Below, piece after piece: positions 8,117 through 15,309 of a DNA stretch of 21,002 nt. This DNA comes from JBDTCS01 sp039923455 (GTDB taxonomy: Bacteria; Bacteroidota; Ignavibacteria; Palsa-1295). The position numbers were made by a program, and so were the translations under genes. How positions within the stretch are numbered: the first letter of the stretch is position 1; every line of letters starts with the position of its first letter. The DNA lies in assembly GCA_039923455.1 (NCBI GenBank), contig JBDTCS010000171.1, positions 1-21,002 on the forward strand, given 5' to 3'. The notes below the pieces were generated by a model, which did no database searches, was not told where the DNA came from, and saw nothing but the letters and a program-made list of their open reading frames with translations.

Positions 8117-8863
8117 ATGAAAAAATCAGTCGTCGTTCTCGTAGCGTTCTTCTTGAGTGCGGTCGCACTCTCTCTGGTCGTCACATCCGTTCAAGCGCAA
8201 CAAGTAGTGCCGAAGGCGATTGTCTCCAAAGACACAATCGTTGATGGTTATCGCCACTTCATCATGCCGAGTGCAAAGCCCGTACAAGGCGGCTATGCCG
8301 GTGTGTGGGAGCTAGCATTTTTGCAGGCGGGTGTAGGCATTGAGGATGTGCTTTCGATTACAGGTGGATTTACGATCATGCCTACCGTTTCGGTACGATC
8401 GCAGTTTGGATTTTTGCAAGCTAAGCTAACGCTCGCGGATGAAGGCGGTTTGTCTTTTGCTGCGGGAATGAATTTATTACGACTTACAAGTGAGCATCTC
8501 TATACACATTTATTTGCCGTCGGTACGTATGAGACGACGCAACACACGCGCTTCACCGGTCTATTTTTTTATAAGCTCACGGGTGATGACTATCCGATCG
8601 TCAACGTGTTCCCGTATGGAACATTCGCGTTTAATTATGGAGGAGCAGTAGGTATAGGCGCGGGCTTCGATACTCCGGTGCCGGAGATCTCGAATCTACG
8701 AATTGTCGCTGAAGTTTGGAATCACGATATTCAATCACCGACGAAGCTCGCGGCCCTGCTTGCTCTACGTGTCGAAAATGCAAAATTCAGCTCGGATTTC
8801 GGATTTATGTATTTTACTCTCCCGATCCTTGCACCTGTCGCCAATTTTGTTTGGAGATTCTAG
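8117..8863 (+). CDS. Secreted protein of unknown function, possibly a beta-barrel
   Basis: A 248-residue protein with a clear signal peptide (MKKSVVVLVAFFLSAVALSL, cleavage probably after VQA at residue 27). The mature part is rich in Gly and aromatic residues and alternates in short strands (SITGGFTIMPTVSVRSQFGF, GGAVGIGAGFDTPV), ending LPILAPVANFVWRF with a terminal Phe, a pattern seen in outer-membrane barrels. I do not recognise a family. The reading frame is open further upstream (to about 8012), but that would overlap the VWA gene by nearly 100 bases and bury the signal peptide, so the ATG at 8117, seven bases after the VWA stop, is chosen. It is probably the last gene of that operon, ending before the terminator at 8942-8972. 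Confidence 0.75.
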   Translation: MKKSVVVLVAFFLSAVALSLVVTSVQAQQVVPKAIVSKDTIVDGYRHFIMPSAKPVQGGYAGVWELAFLQAGVGIEDVLSITGGFTIMPTVSVRSQFGFLQAKLTLADEGGLSFAAGMNLLRLTSEHLYTHLFAVGTYETTQHTRFTGLFFYKLTGDDYPIVNVFPYGTFAFNYGGAVGIGAGFDTPVPEISNLRIVAEVWNHDIQSPTKLAALLALRVENAKFSSDFGFMYFTLPILAPVANFVWRF

Positions 8864-8941
8864 TAGCCGGTAGCACTCCAATTGACTATGCACGTGGCAT
8901 CGTGGTCTTAGGTTAGGTCTCGCATGAATATCAAATATGTG

Positions 8942-8972
8942 AAAAAGCCCACGATAGATTCGTGGGCTTTTT
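8942..8972. terminator. Bidirectional intrinsic terminator
   Basis: AAAAAGCCCACGA and TCGTGGGCTTTTT form a perfect 13-bp stem around a 5-base loop. A-tract on one side and T-tract on the other allow termination of both the plus-strand gene ending at 8863 and the minus-strand rpoZ gene ending at 8997. Confidence 0.9.
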
Positions 8973-8996
8973 ACTAAAACATATTTTCAGAACAGC

Positions 8997-9320
8997 TTAC
9001 TCGCGCTCGCGGTAACGCCATTCGAGCGTCTCGTTGCTAAACTCGTCGAGTGCTTCGAGAGTCGGCTTGCCGAGCTTGTCGATCTCGAGAGATATCTTCA
9101 TCTGATCAAAGTTAGTGGCTTCCATTTCGTCATCTTCGTCCATGTCAACAGGGACGAGTGTCGAGATGCGTGCCTGATACTCTTGCTTGATCTCGTCGTT
9201 GATCTGGCGTGCTCTGCGTGCCGTGATCGCGATAGCCTGATACAGGGAACCGCCTTTTCGGACCATTTCCTGCAATTCTACCGGCTGAATGCTCTTATGT
9301 CTTTTGTCGGTCGTGCTCAT
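8997..9320 (-). CDS. rpoZ: DNA-directed RNA polymerase omega subunit (RpoZ/Rpb6 family)
   Basis: Omega chaperones assembly of the beta' subunit into RNA polymerase. The 107-residue protein carries the family core GGSLYQAIAITARRARQIND at about residues 24-43, equivalent to the A(x)xxARxI helix of omega/Rpb6. The C-terminal half is acidic (DMDEDDEME) and longer than in E. coli omega apart from the core, as in Bacteroidota/Chlorobi homologues. It begins at an ATG (9320) 68 bases after the end of gmk; gmk-rpoZ is a widespread gene pair, which supports both calls. Confidence 0.85.
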   Translation of the reverse strand: MSTTDKRHKSIQPVELQEMVRKGGSLYQAIAITARRARQINDEIKQEYQARISTLVPVDMDEDDEMEATNFDQMKISLEIDKLGKPTLEALDEFSNETLEWRYRERE

Positions 9321-9388
9321 TCTGAGATCTCTTTAAAAAGTCTTTTCTTGGACATCTGGCAACAAGCGATCGGGCTTGGAGGTTCGTT

Positions 9389-9955
9389 TTATTTGGTAGT
9401 AGGCCCGAAGATCAAGCTTTCTACCTCGCTAACGGCACTTTCGAGATCGTCGTTGATCACAATGTGGTCGTATTGTCCCGACATTTCCATCTCCATCTCA
9501 GCCCGAGCAAGCCTCCGCTTGATCACCTCATCCGAATCGGTCATACGAGAACGGAGTCGATTTTCGAGAACTTGGATCGAAGGTGGAGCGATGAAGATCA
9601 GCAGACTTTGATCCGGAAAGCGATTGCGAATCGAGAGGCCACCCTTTACGTCTATATCAAAGAGCAGGCTCTTCCCCATGTTGCGCGCACGCTCGATCTC
9701 GTCCACCGGCGTGCCGTAATGATTTCCAAAGATCTCCTCAAACTCTATCAACCCGTTTGCATCGATCCGCTCAACGAATTTTTCTCGTGTCAAAAAATAG
9801 TAATCGATACCGTCGTGCTCACCCGGTCGCATCGAGCGTGTAGTTGCCGAGACGCTAAACATCAGCTCAGCGGGATGCCGAGCGAGAATGCGTTTTGTAA
9901 TAGTAGTCTTTCCTGCACCCGATGGAGCGCTAAGGACGATCAGAGATTTTGGCAT
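9389..9955 (-). CDS. gmk: Guanylate kinase
   Basis: Phosphorylates GMP to GDP with ATP in the cytoplasm. The 188-residue protein starts MPKSLIVLSAPSGAGKTTIT with the P-loop at residues 9-17, followed by the GMP-binding segment (TTRSMRPGEHDGIDYYFL), EEIFGNHYGTP and DIDVKGG, and the lid region with RLRSRMTDSDEVIKRRL, all in family order and at usual length. The frame extends ten codons upstream to a GTG at 9985 that would nearly abut the dnaB stop; the ATG at 9955 matches the normal family N-terminus and is preferred. It sits 30 bases downstream of dnaB and upstream of rpoZ, all on the minus strand, consistent with one operon. Confidence 0.95.
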   Translation of the reverse strand: MPKSLIVLSAPSGAGKTTITKRILARHPAELMFSVSATTRSMRPGEHDGIDYYFLTREKFVERIDANGLIEFEEIFGNHYGTPVDEIERARNMGKSLLFDIDVKGGLSIRNRFPDQSLLIFIAPPSIQVLENRLRSRMTDSDEVIKRRLARAEMEMEMSGQYDHIVINDDLESAVSEVESLIFGPTTK

Positions 9956-9985
9956 GTGCGAAAATACGGCGAAGAATCGAGTCAC

Positions 9986-11497
9986 TTAAAACGCAGGACC
10001 GCCACCTGTCTCGGGCAATTGCGTAAACTCCGGCCAGTTGGCATAGTTCTCGAATCGAGCGTATTGCTTAATAAAGGAAACGGTGATATCATCGATCGGA
10101 CCGTTACGCTGTTTGCCGACGATCACTTCTGCAACTCCTTCTGCCGAAACCTGATTGCCCTTGACCATCACGCTCTCGATGCCATACGTCTCCGGACGAT
10201 AGATGAACATCACGACGTCGGCATCTTGCTCAATAGCACCCGACTCACGAAGATCACTCAGCATCGGACGTTTTTCCGTCCGTGATTCGACACTTCGATT
10301 GAGCTGTGACAATGCGATCACCGGAACATCGAGCTCTTTTGCCAATGCTTTTAGTGAACGTGAGATCAAAGAAATTTCTCGCTCGCGTGACTCCATGTGA
10401 CGTGAGCTGCCCATGAGTTGCAAATAATCAATCACAATGAGACCCACATTTTCCTGCGCTTTTAATCTGCGGCATTTCGCACGCAGTTCGAGCGGTGTGA
10501 TGGCCGGTGTGTCATCGATGAAGATCGGCGCTTCCGTGAGTCTGCCCATCGCAATTGGAATGCGACGCCATTCTTCATGCGTAAGCTGTCCTTTGCGTGC
10601 GCGTTGCATATCGACCTTAGCTTCGGAGCACAGCAAACGCAGAACGAGCTGCATCGCACTCATTTCGAGCGAAAAATATGCAACACCAACGCGATCTTCT
10701 TTCTTCTCCGTGATTGCCGCATTTCTTGCGAAGGCCAATGATAGCGCGGTCTTGCCTTGTGATGGTCGAGCTGCGAGAATGATGAGATCAGATTTTTGCC
10801 AACCACTCGTGAGGTTATCGAGATCGGCGAGTCCTGATGGGACGCCTGTGATGCCGGAGTGTTTGCCATCGATGCTGTCCAGCAATTCGAGTGTTGCATG
10901 CGCAAGCGGCTTGATCGGGCTAACGCTTTTTCTATGCCGGCTTTCGCTCAATCGAAACAGTGCACCTTCGGCTTGATCGAGCAATTCAAAAGTATCATCC
11001 TCACCTGTGAAGGCACGGAGCTTGATCTCTTCACATGTTCGAATGAGCTCGCGAGCGATATACTTATCGAGAATAATCCGAGCGTGACTCTCGACGTTTG
11101 CAGTGGTGACAACGCGGCTGGTCAGCTCGACCAAATACGAAGGCCCACCCACAATCTCCAGCTGGCCATCGAGACGAAGTTGATTCGTGACCGATAGCAG
11201 ATCAATCGTTTCCGAACGCGCATCGAGCGCAACCATTGCACGGTAAAGCACCGTATGACTTTCGCGATAGAACGGACTATCCTCCAGACCGCGATCACCT
11301 AAAATTTCGAGTACTTTGTTTGCAGCGTCTTTATCGATCATCATCGCTCCGAGCACCGACTGCTCAACATCCAGCGCTTGCGGAGGAATGAGGCCGTCGG
11401 TAGAAAGGCGATCATACAAATCGGCGAACGACCGAAGATAATTCTTGGCGCTCTTAAAACCCGGGACTATTTTCTGGGGAATCGGCTCGAGACTCAA
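9986..11497 (-). CDS. dnaB: Replicative DNA helicase DnaB
   Basis: Hexameric 5'-3' helicase of the replication fork. Of 503 residues, the N-terminal primase-interacting domain covers about 38-150 (ALDVEQSVLGAMMIDKDAA), followed by a linker and the RecA-like ATPase domain: Walker A ARPSQGKT at 243-250, Walker B LIVIDYLQL at about 353-361, then ALSQLNRSVESR and the motif LRESGAIEQDADVVMFIYR near 416-434. No intein or insertion is seen. There is no in-frame ATG before the family N-terminus; an in-frame TAG lies just upstream (11501-11503), so the start is TTG at 11497 or an internal TTG (LYDRLS, about residue 28). The true N-terminus is therefore uncertain by about 27 residues. First gene of the dnaB-gmk-rpoZ run. 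Confidence 0.95.
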   Translation of the reverse strand: MSLEPIPQKIVPGFKSAKNYLRSFADLYDRLSTDGLIPPQALDVEQSVLGAMMIDKDAANKVLEILGDRGLEDSPFYRESHTVLYRAMVALDARSETIDLLSVTNQLRLDGQLEIVGGPSYLVELTSRVVTTANVESHARIILDKYIARELIRTCEEIKLRAFTGEDDTFELLDQAEGALFRLSESRHRKSVSPIKPLAHATLELLDSIDGKHSGITGVPSGLADLDNLTSGWQKSDLIILAARPSQGKTALSLAFARNAAITEKKEDRVGVAYFSLEMSAMQLVLRLLCSEAKVDMQRARKGQLTHEEWRRIPIAMGRLTEAPIFIDDTPAITPLELRAKCRRLKAQENVGLIVIDYLQLMGSSRHMESREREISLISRSLKALAKELDVPVIALSQLNRSVESRTEKRPMLSDLRESGAIEQDADVVMFIYRPETYGIESVMVKGNQVSAEGVAEVIVGKQRNGPIDDITVSFIKQYARFENYANWPEFTQLPETGGGPAF

Positions 11498-11708
11498 GGG
11501 CTAACGCGTACCTAACAAAGTGGAAAGAACAAACAAAATAGAAATGGAACACATCGATCTGTTTGACTAACCCAAAGCCTCGCTATCTGAGTTCGAATAT
11601 TTCGCTAAGATTATATAAAAGCTTTCCAGAAGATATTATGTACCTTGTGTGGGTATCTTGAAGGCACAGAATCACCTGTCTTGAATGTTGTGCTGGCCGC
11701 AAAACAGA

Positions 11709-11725
11709 CCGAGTTTCGAACTCGG
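11709..11725 (+). promoter_or_regulatory. Inverted repeat upstream of peroxiredoxin gene
   Basis: CCGAGTTTCGAACTCGG has perfect 7-bp arms around TCG and lies 45 bases before the peroxiredoxin ATG, in the 273-base gap between dnaB and this gene. It could be a protein operator or an mRNA hairpin. No T-tract follows directly, so it is not a standard terminator. The rest of the gap is AT-rich with no gene that I can support. Confidence 0.4.
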
Positions 11726-11770
11726 GGAAAGTTAGTAAGTCTTTTTTCGCACAATCAAAATTCTAAATCT

Positions 11771-12250
11771 ATGGCCTTAGCAGTTGGCACACCGGCACCA
11801 GATCTTACTTTGTATCAACAGACTCCGGACGGTGTAAAGCCGTGGAAAGCGTCTGACTTTGCAGGAAAAAAGAATGTCGTCCTACTATTTTTCCCGGCAG
11901 TTTTCACGGGCACATGCAAAATTGAGATGTGCACGATCCGAGATTCTATGGGAATCTACGAGGGACTCGACGCCGAGGTGGTCGGCATTTCGGGCGATCT
12001 GCCGTACTCTCAGCAAGCCTGGAAGCAGGAGCTGGATCTCAACATGACTCTCGCCTCCGATTTCAACCACGAGGCTGTAAAGGCCTATGACATCGAATAT
12101 CCGGTCTTCAGCCTGGGCTTTCACGGTGTGCCAAAGCGTGCAGTCTTTGTCATAGACAAGAACGGCATTATTCGTTATTCCTGGCACAACGATAACGCGA
12201 CCATTTTGCCGGAATTCAACGAAATTCAGGCTGCCCTCAAGGCCCTCTAA
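11771..12250 (+). CDS. Peroxiredoxin, AhpE/BCP-like
   Basis: Thiol peroxidase of 159 residues that reduces hydrogen and organic peroxides. The active-site loop FPAVFTGTC carries the invariant Pro42, Thr46 and peroxidatic Cys49. A second Cys at position 54 (CKIEMC, C-x4-C) is at the spacing of the resolving Cys in BCP/PrxQ, whereas the overall sequence (GISGDLPYSQQAW, VPKRAVFVIDKNGIIRYSW) is closer to AhpE/redoxin-like proteins. The conserved Arg lies in the VPKRAVF strand. The frame is open upstream to a TTG at 11645, but the family start GTPAPDL follows the ATG at 11771 by four codons, so that ATG is used. No signal peptide, hence cytoplasmic. It has its own upstream region, divergent from dnaB. 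Confidence 0.92.
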   Translation: MALAVGTPAPDLTLYQQTPDGVKPWKASDFAGKKNVVLLFFPAVFTGTCKIEMCTIRDSMGIYEGLDAEVVGISGDLPYSQQAWKQELDLNMTLASDFNHEAVKAYDIEYPVFSLGFHGVPKRAVFVIDKNGIIRYSWHNDNATILPEFNEIQAALKAL

Positions 12251-12285
12251 GCGCAGCGCTCAAAGAATAAGCATTTATTATTTCG

Positions 12286-12319
12286 CGGCTCCTCTGAAAC
12301 ATTCGTTTCTGGGGAGCCG
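12286..12319 (+). terminator. Hairpin downstream of peroxiredoxin gene
   Basis: CGGCTCC pairs with GGAGCCG, and within them GAAAC pairs with GTTTC around ATTC, separated by a 3x3 internal loop. It lies 36 bases after the stop codon. No T-tract follows, so it may be a 3' stabilising structure rather than an intrinsic terminator. Confidence 0.45.
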
Positions 12320-12394
12320 TAGTTCTTGCAGCAAGGAGATGCTCTTTGCTCTCACACAAGTATTCGGGTGAGCAAGAAAATTTTTGAAAGCCAC

Positions 12395-12423
12395 TTGACT
12401 TTCCGGCATTCAAAAGTTATCTT
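12395..12423 (+). promoter_or_regulatory. Candidate sigma70-like promoter for rhodanese gene
   Basis: TTGACT and TATCTT are separated by exactly 17 bases, about 115 bases before the rhodanese ATG. A second candidate, TAGGTTTA just before the ATG, resembles the Bacteroidota -7 box. Which one is used cannot be told from sequence. Confidence 0.3.
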
Positions 12424-12538
12424 GTTGCCAGACTAAATCGTTAGCCACATCCGATTCTCTTACGTTGGGTTTGCAATTAACTTCCAAGAAATTTGGGAGC
12501 ACGTTTTGTATCACTCCATTAATATTAGGTTTAGCACT

Positions 12539-12868
12539 ATGGTAGCAGAAATGACAGCCGGGGAGCTCCGGGATGCACTCGAGCATAACACACCACCAAT
12601 CATCATCGATGTTCGAGAGCCGTGGGAATACACCACAGCACATATCGAAGGCGCAGAACTCATACCGCTAAATAAGCTCGCGACCGAGATTCAATCGCGT
12701 CATCCGAACAAGAACGAACCTGTCGTGCTCTATTGCGATCTCGGAATTCGCTCGCAGCACGGCGCAACGTTGCTGCGTTCGCTTGGATATAAAAATGTCG
12801 TTGACTTGGAAGGTGGGATGAATGCATATTCCGGTGGCGCGTTGCCTCAGCCGTGGATGATTGCCTGA
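12539..12868 (+). CDS. Single-domain rhodanese-like sulfurtransferase
   Basis: A 109-residue cytoplasmic rhodanese module, similar in size to GlpE/PspE. It shows the entry motif IIIDVREPWEYTTAHIEGAE, the cysteine active-site loop CDLGIRS (Cys66, Arg71, Ser72), and the C-terminal LEGGMNAY signature before the final helix. Such proteins carry persulfide sulfur to acceptor thiols or proteins; the physiological acceptor is not evident. The frame is open upstream to a TTG at 12506, but the ATG at 12539 fits the domain start (TAGELRDAL) and is used. It ends just before the palindromic terminator at 12912-12953. Confidence 0.9.
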   Translation: MVAEMTAGELRDALEHNTPPIIIDVREPWEYTTAHIEGAELIPLNKLATEIQSRHPNKNEPVVLYCDLGIRSQHGATLLRSLGYKNVVDLEGGMNAYSGGALPQPWMIA

Positions 12869-12911
12869 ATCAGAATACAAGAATTAGATCACGAGAGTTA
12901 GAAACGAATGC

Positions 12912-12953
12912 AAAAGAAGAAGCCGAAGGAAATTTCCTTCGGCTTCTTCTTTT
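12912..12953. terminator. Perfect 42-bp palindrome, bidirectional terminator
   Basis: AAAAGAAGAAGCCGAAGGAAA is followed immediately by its exact reverse complement. The GCCGAAGG/CCTTCGGC core flanked by A/T-rich arms suits termination of both the rhodanese gene (plus) and the Omp28-like gene (minus). Confidence 0.85.
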
Positions 12954-12971
12954 AATATTCTTTCGAATTAA

Positions 12972-12993
12972 GTTACTCGCGATCGCGAGCAAC
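12972..12993. repeat. Near-perfect 22-bp palindrome with GCGATCGC core
   Basis: The 14-bp CTCGCGATCGCGAG (12976-12989) is a perfect palindrome, extended by GTT/AAC arms with one mismatched pair. It lies between the Omp28-like stop codon and the terminator palindrome, so it would form a second hairpin at the 3' end of that transcript. Alternatively it is a protein-binding site. Confidence 0.45.
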
Positions 12994-13022
12994 CGATCAT
13001 CGATACGCTTCAGCGAATTCGC

Positions 13023-15041
13023 TTAGCGTGTGATCATTACTGGCAACTGGTGTGTTCCCTCGGAAGAGCGAACGACAACATGGTAGCTGCCCGTTGCGAG
13101 GTTCGTGCCCACAACCTTTGCGGTGTAGCTGGAGCCTGCGCGAGCCGGTGTGAGCTTAGCAACTTCGCGGCCAAGAATGTCAACGAGTGACATCTGAACG
13201 CCGGACTCTGTTGCCTTGCCAACATACGATACTTCGGTCGAAGTCGAGAACGGATTCTGCGAAACCGTGAGATCTGCAGCTTCCATCGACGAACCCTCAA
13301 CACCAGCAGTACCCGTCAACCATTTGAAGAGACGGCTGACGACGGTATCACGCTTGCCACCGGAAGTCGAGATATTGCCCAACTCAAATGTGAGGAAGAT
13401 AGACTTCGCATTGCCGATTGTTGCACGCGATCCAACGGTGTCACCGTTATCGTTCGTGAACATTGGATGTGCGTTGTTGTCGAATGAAAAGAGCGTCTGT
13501 GTTACAACCTGGTTCGTGACACCACTCAGGATTCCATTACCGACCGGATCGCCGTCAACGCCCGTCAAAGTTGCCCAACCGTTTGCGTTATCATACGCAC
13601 CGGCATCAACCTTGAAGTTACTCTCGAGGAACTCGGAGAGTCCAGCGCCGAAATATGCGTTCGCCATAACGCCCGAAGAAAATACAAACTTTCCACCGTT
13701 GCGGATGTAGTTGGCTACCGCTGTGGTATCACCATTGTTCGTATAAATACCAGTCGTGAGACCAGCATCCCAGAAGACAGCTTGGAAGCGCGTCCAATCG
13801 GGGAAGCTTTCCTCCATTGCAGCCGGTGTAAGAATGCCCGCCGTAATGCCGAGCTTCGCAAGCGAAGCCTGAACGTTGGCCGGTGAAGCGCTCGTCTGCG
13901 TGTAATTCGTTGCACCTGCATCGACGATTACAACCGTATTATCTTTTCCGAATGCTGTTCCGATAGCTCCGCCCGAACCGATACTATCGATCGTGCGAGC
14001 ATACACTCCAAATGTCCCAACAAGCTTAGCGGCTCCACTTGAAGTTGCAGAAACTGTTACATCTTTCGATGCGCCAGCTGCGAGTGTGATGAGACCATTC
14101 GCATCCAACCCGCCGACTGTGAAAGTATACAAGCTGAGGCCTGTTGCCTTCACGGAGACGTTGATTTTCTGTTCCACGCTCGAATTGTTCGTGATCGTAT
14201 AGACCGCGTGACTATTCGGATCGCCAACAATCGTGGTGGGAGATTTTGCTGTTACGTCGATGTTTGGCTCATTCCAGGTCGACTGGAATACTTCCTTCTT
14301 GCTTGTACCGACTGTGCCGGCACTCTGAATAAAGGATACAACCATCAACTGTTCACGATTCCATGTGGACTTGATGAGCGCTGCAAAACGATAGACCTGT
14401 GTCGTATTTGGGAGCTGTGTGAATGCAGCAGCAACCGGCAGAGCGCCTGTTGCGTCGAGTGCAGGCATCGTCCAACGCGCGATGTAATCATGCGATGGCA
14501 AGCCATTCGAACCACGGTACTGAGCAAACCGCTCTGCGACAACTGCAGCGAGCCTGATATTTGGAGCCGTCGGAGGTGTTGCACCGGTCTTCACAGTTAC
14601 ATACGCGATGATGCTATCACCAACGATCGTCTGTGTGCTCGACATCGTGAAGTAATTCGTCATCGCAGCCTTACAGTTTGCGATGGAATCTTCGATGTAA
14701 GCTACTCCATAACCTGGGTTGAAATACTGGTTACCGTTAAGCACGATACCAGGGATTCCGAGCACACCATAATAGTTGAGTCTGTTCTGACCAGCTGTGT
14801 ACATTACATAACTCGGATCACCGGCCGCAGGAAAATTCTGATGCCACTTAAGGACGCAGATATCATTGAATTTTTCCGATTCCACTTGCTTCATGATCGG
14901 GTCAGTCACCGCGCAAGGTGGGCATGTGGAACTGGTGAACTCCTCAATCAGCACTTTATTATTCTGTGCCTGAGCGGATCCACTCCATGCGGAGAATCCT
15001 GCTACAAGCAGAGCCACAAAAATAGTAAGACGTTTCGTCAT
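13023..15041 (-). CDS. Secreted Omp28-like thioredoxin-fold protein with T9SS sorting domain
   Basis: A 672-residue exported protein. The signal peptide MTKRLTIFVALLVAGFSAWS ends near AQA at residue 25. The first mature domain is thioredoxin-like: KVLIEEFTSSTCPPCAV has a CPPC redox pair (Cys40, Cys43), followed by GVLGIPGIVLNGNQYF with the cis-Pro-type IPG segment, as in Omp28-related outer-membrane proteins. Middle regions are Ig-like and beta-rich, with a later stretch (FPDWTRFQAVFWDAG, GGKFVFSSG) resembling a GATase-like fold. The last ~80 residues (VSQNPFSTSTEVSY, LVDILGREVAKL, LATGSYHVVVRSSEGTHQLP) form a type A T9SS C-terminal sorting domain, so export to the cell surface by that system is expected. 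The frame is open to 15089, but the ATG at 15041 starts the signal peptide. Stands alone between terminator palindromes and the methionine synthase gene. Confidence 0.88.
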   Translation of the reverse strand: MTKRLTIFVALLVAGFSAWSGSAQAQNNKVLIEEFTSSTCPPCAVTDPIMKQVESEKFNDICVLKWHQNFPAAGDPSYVMYTAGQNRLNYYGVLGIPGIVLNGNQYFNPGYGVAYIEDSIANCKAAMTNYFTMSSTQTIVGDSIIAYVTVKTGATPPTAPNIRLAAVVAERFAQYRGSNGLPSHDYIARWTMPALDATGALPVAAAFTQLPNTTQVYRFAALIKSTWNREQLMVVSFIQSAGTVGTSKKEVFQSTWNEPNIDVTAKSPTTIVGDPNSHAVYTITNNSSVEQKINVSVKATGLSLYTFTVGGLDANGLITLAAGASKDVTVSATSSGAAKLVGTFGVYARTIDSIGSGGAIGTAFGKDNTVVIVDAGATNYTQTSASPANVQASLAKLGITAGILTPAAMEESFPDWTRFQAVFWDAGLTTGIYTNNGDTTAVANYIRNGGKFVFSSGVMANAYFGAGLSEFLESNFKVDAGAYDNANGWATLTGVDGDPVGNGILSGVTNQVVTQTLFSFDNNAHPMFTNDNGDTVGSRATIGNAKSIFLTFELGNISTSGGKRDTVVSRLFKWLTGTAGVEGSSMEAADLTVSQNPFSTSTEVSYVGKATESGVQMSLVDILGREVAKLTPARAGSSYTAKVVGTNLATGSYHVVVRSSEGTHQLPVMITR

Positions 15042-15309
15042 AGTATACCTAGTCTTGGAATGTTGAACAAATGAAAATCTAAATCTCAAAAACCAGTAAG
15101 AAAAAACTTGTAAGAAGCAGAACTCACGGAAAAATTTTATTGACTAACTCCGAAGAAAACGACACCCGAGAAAAAAGAAGTCACAATCACAAAAATTGGC
15201 GAGTAAGTGCTTATTGAAAAGCCCTCAAAAATAAGGTAAAGTTCGCCTCAACGCTTGAATTCCAGCCTCACTACCAAAGTCGCCACACCCTAAAAGACAG
15301 TCCCCCGAC
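15042..15309. other. AT-rich intergenic region
   Basis: 268 bases between the methionine synthase half (ends 15310) and the Omp28-like gene (starts 15041), both on the minus strand. I see no reading frame, clear terminator or strong repeat. It presumably holds the Omp28-like promoter; on the minus strand a TTTG about 18 bases before TAGGTATA, next to the ATG, is a weak candidate. Confidence 0.5.

Noticed and set aside
9464..10285. 273-codon plus-strand frame across gmk and dnaB
   Set aside because: It crosses the boundary of two conserved minus-strand genes and encodes nothing recognisable.
11645..11770. N-terminal extension of the peroxiredoxin from TTG 11645
   Set aside because: The 42 extra residues have no signal-peptide or family character, and the ATG at 11771 matches the family start.
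14208..15074. 288-codon plus-strand frame opposite the Omp28-like gene
   Set aside because: Antisense shadow with no domain, no signal peptide and improbable composition.
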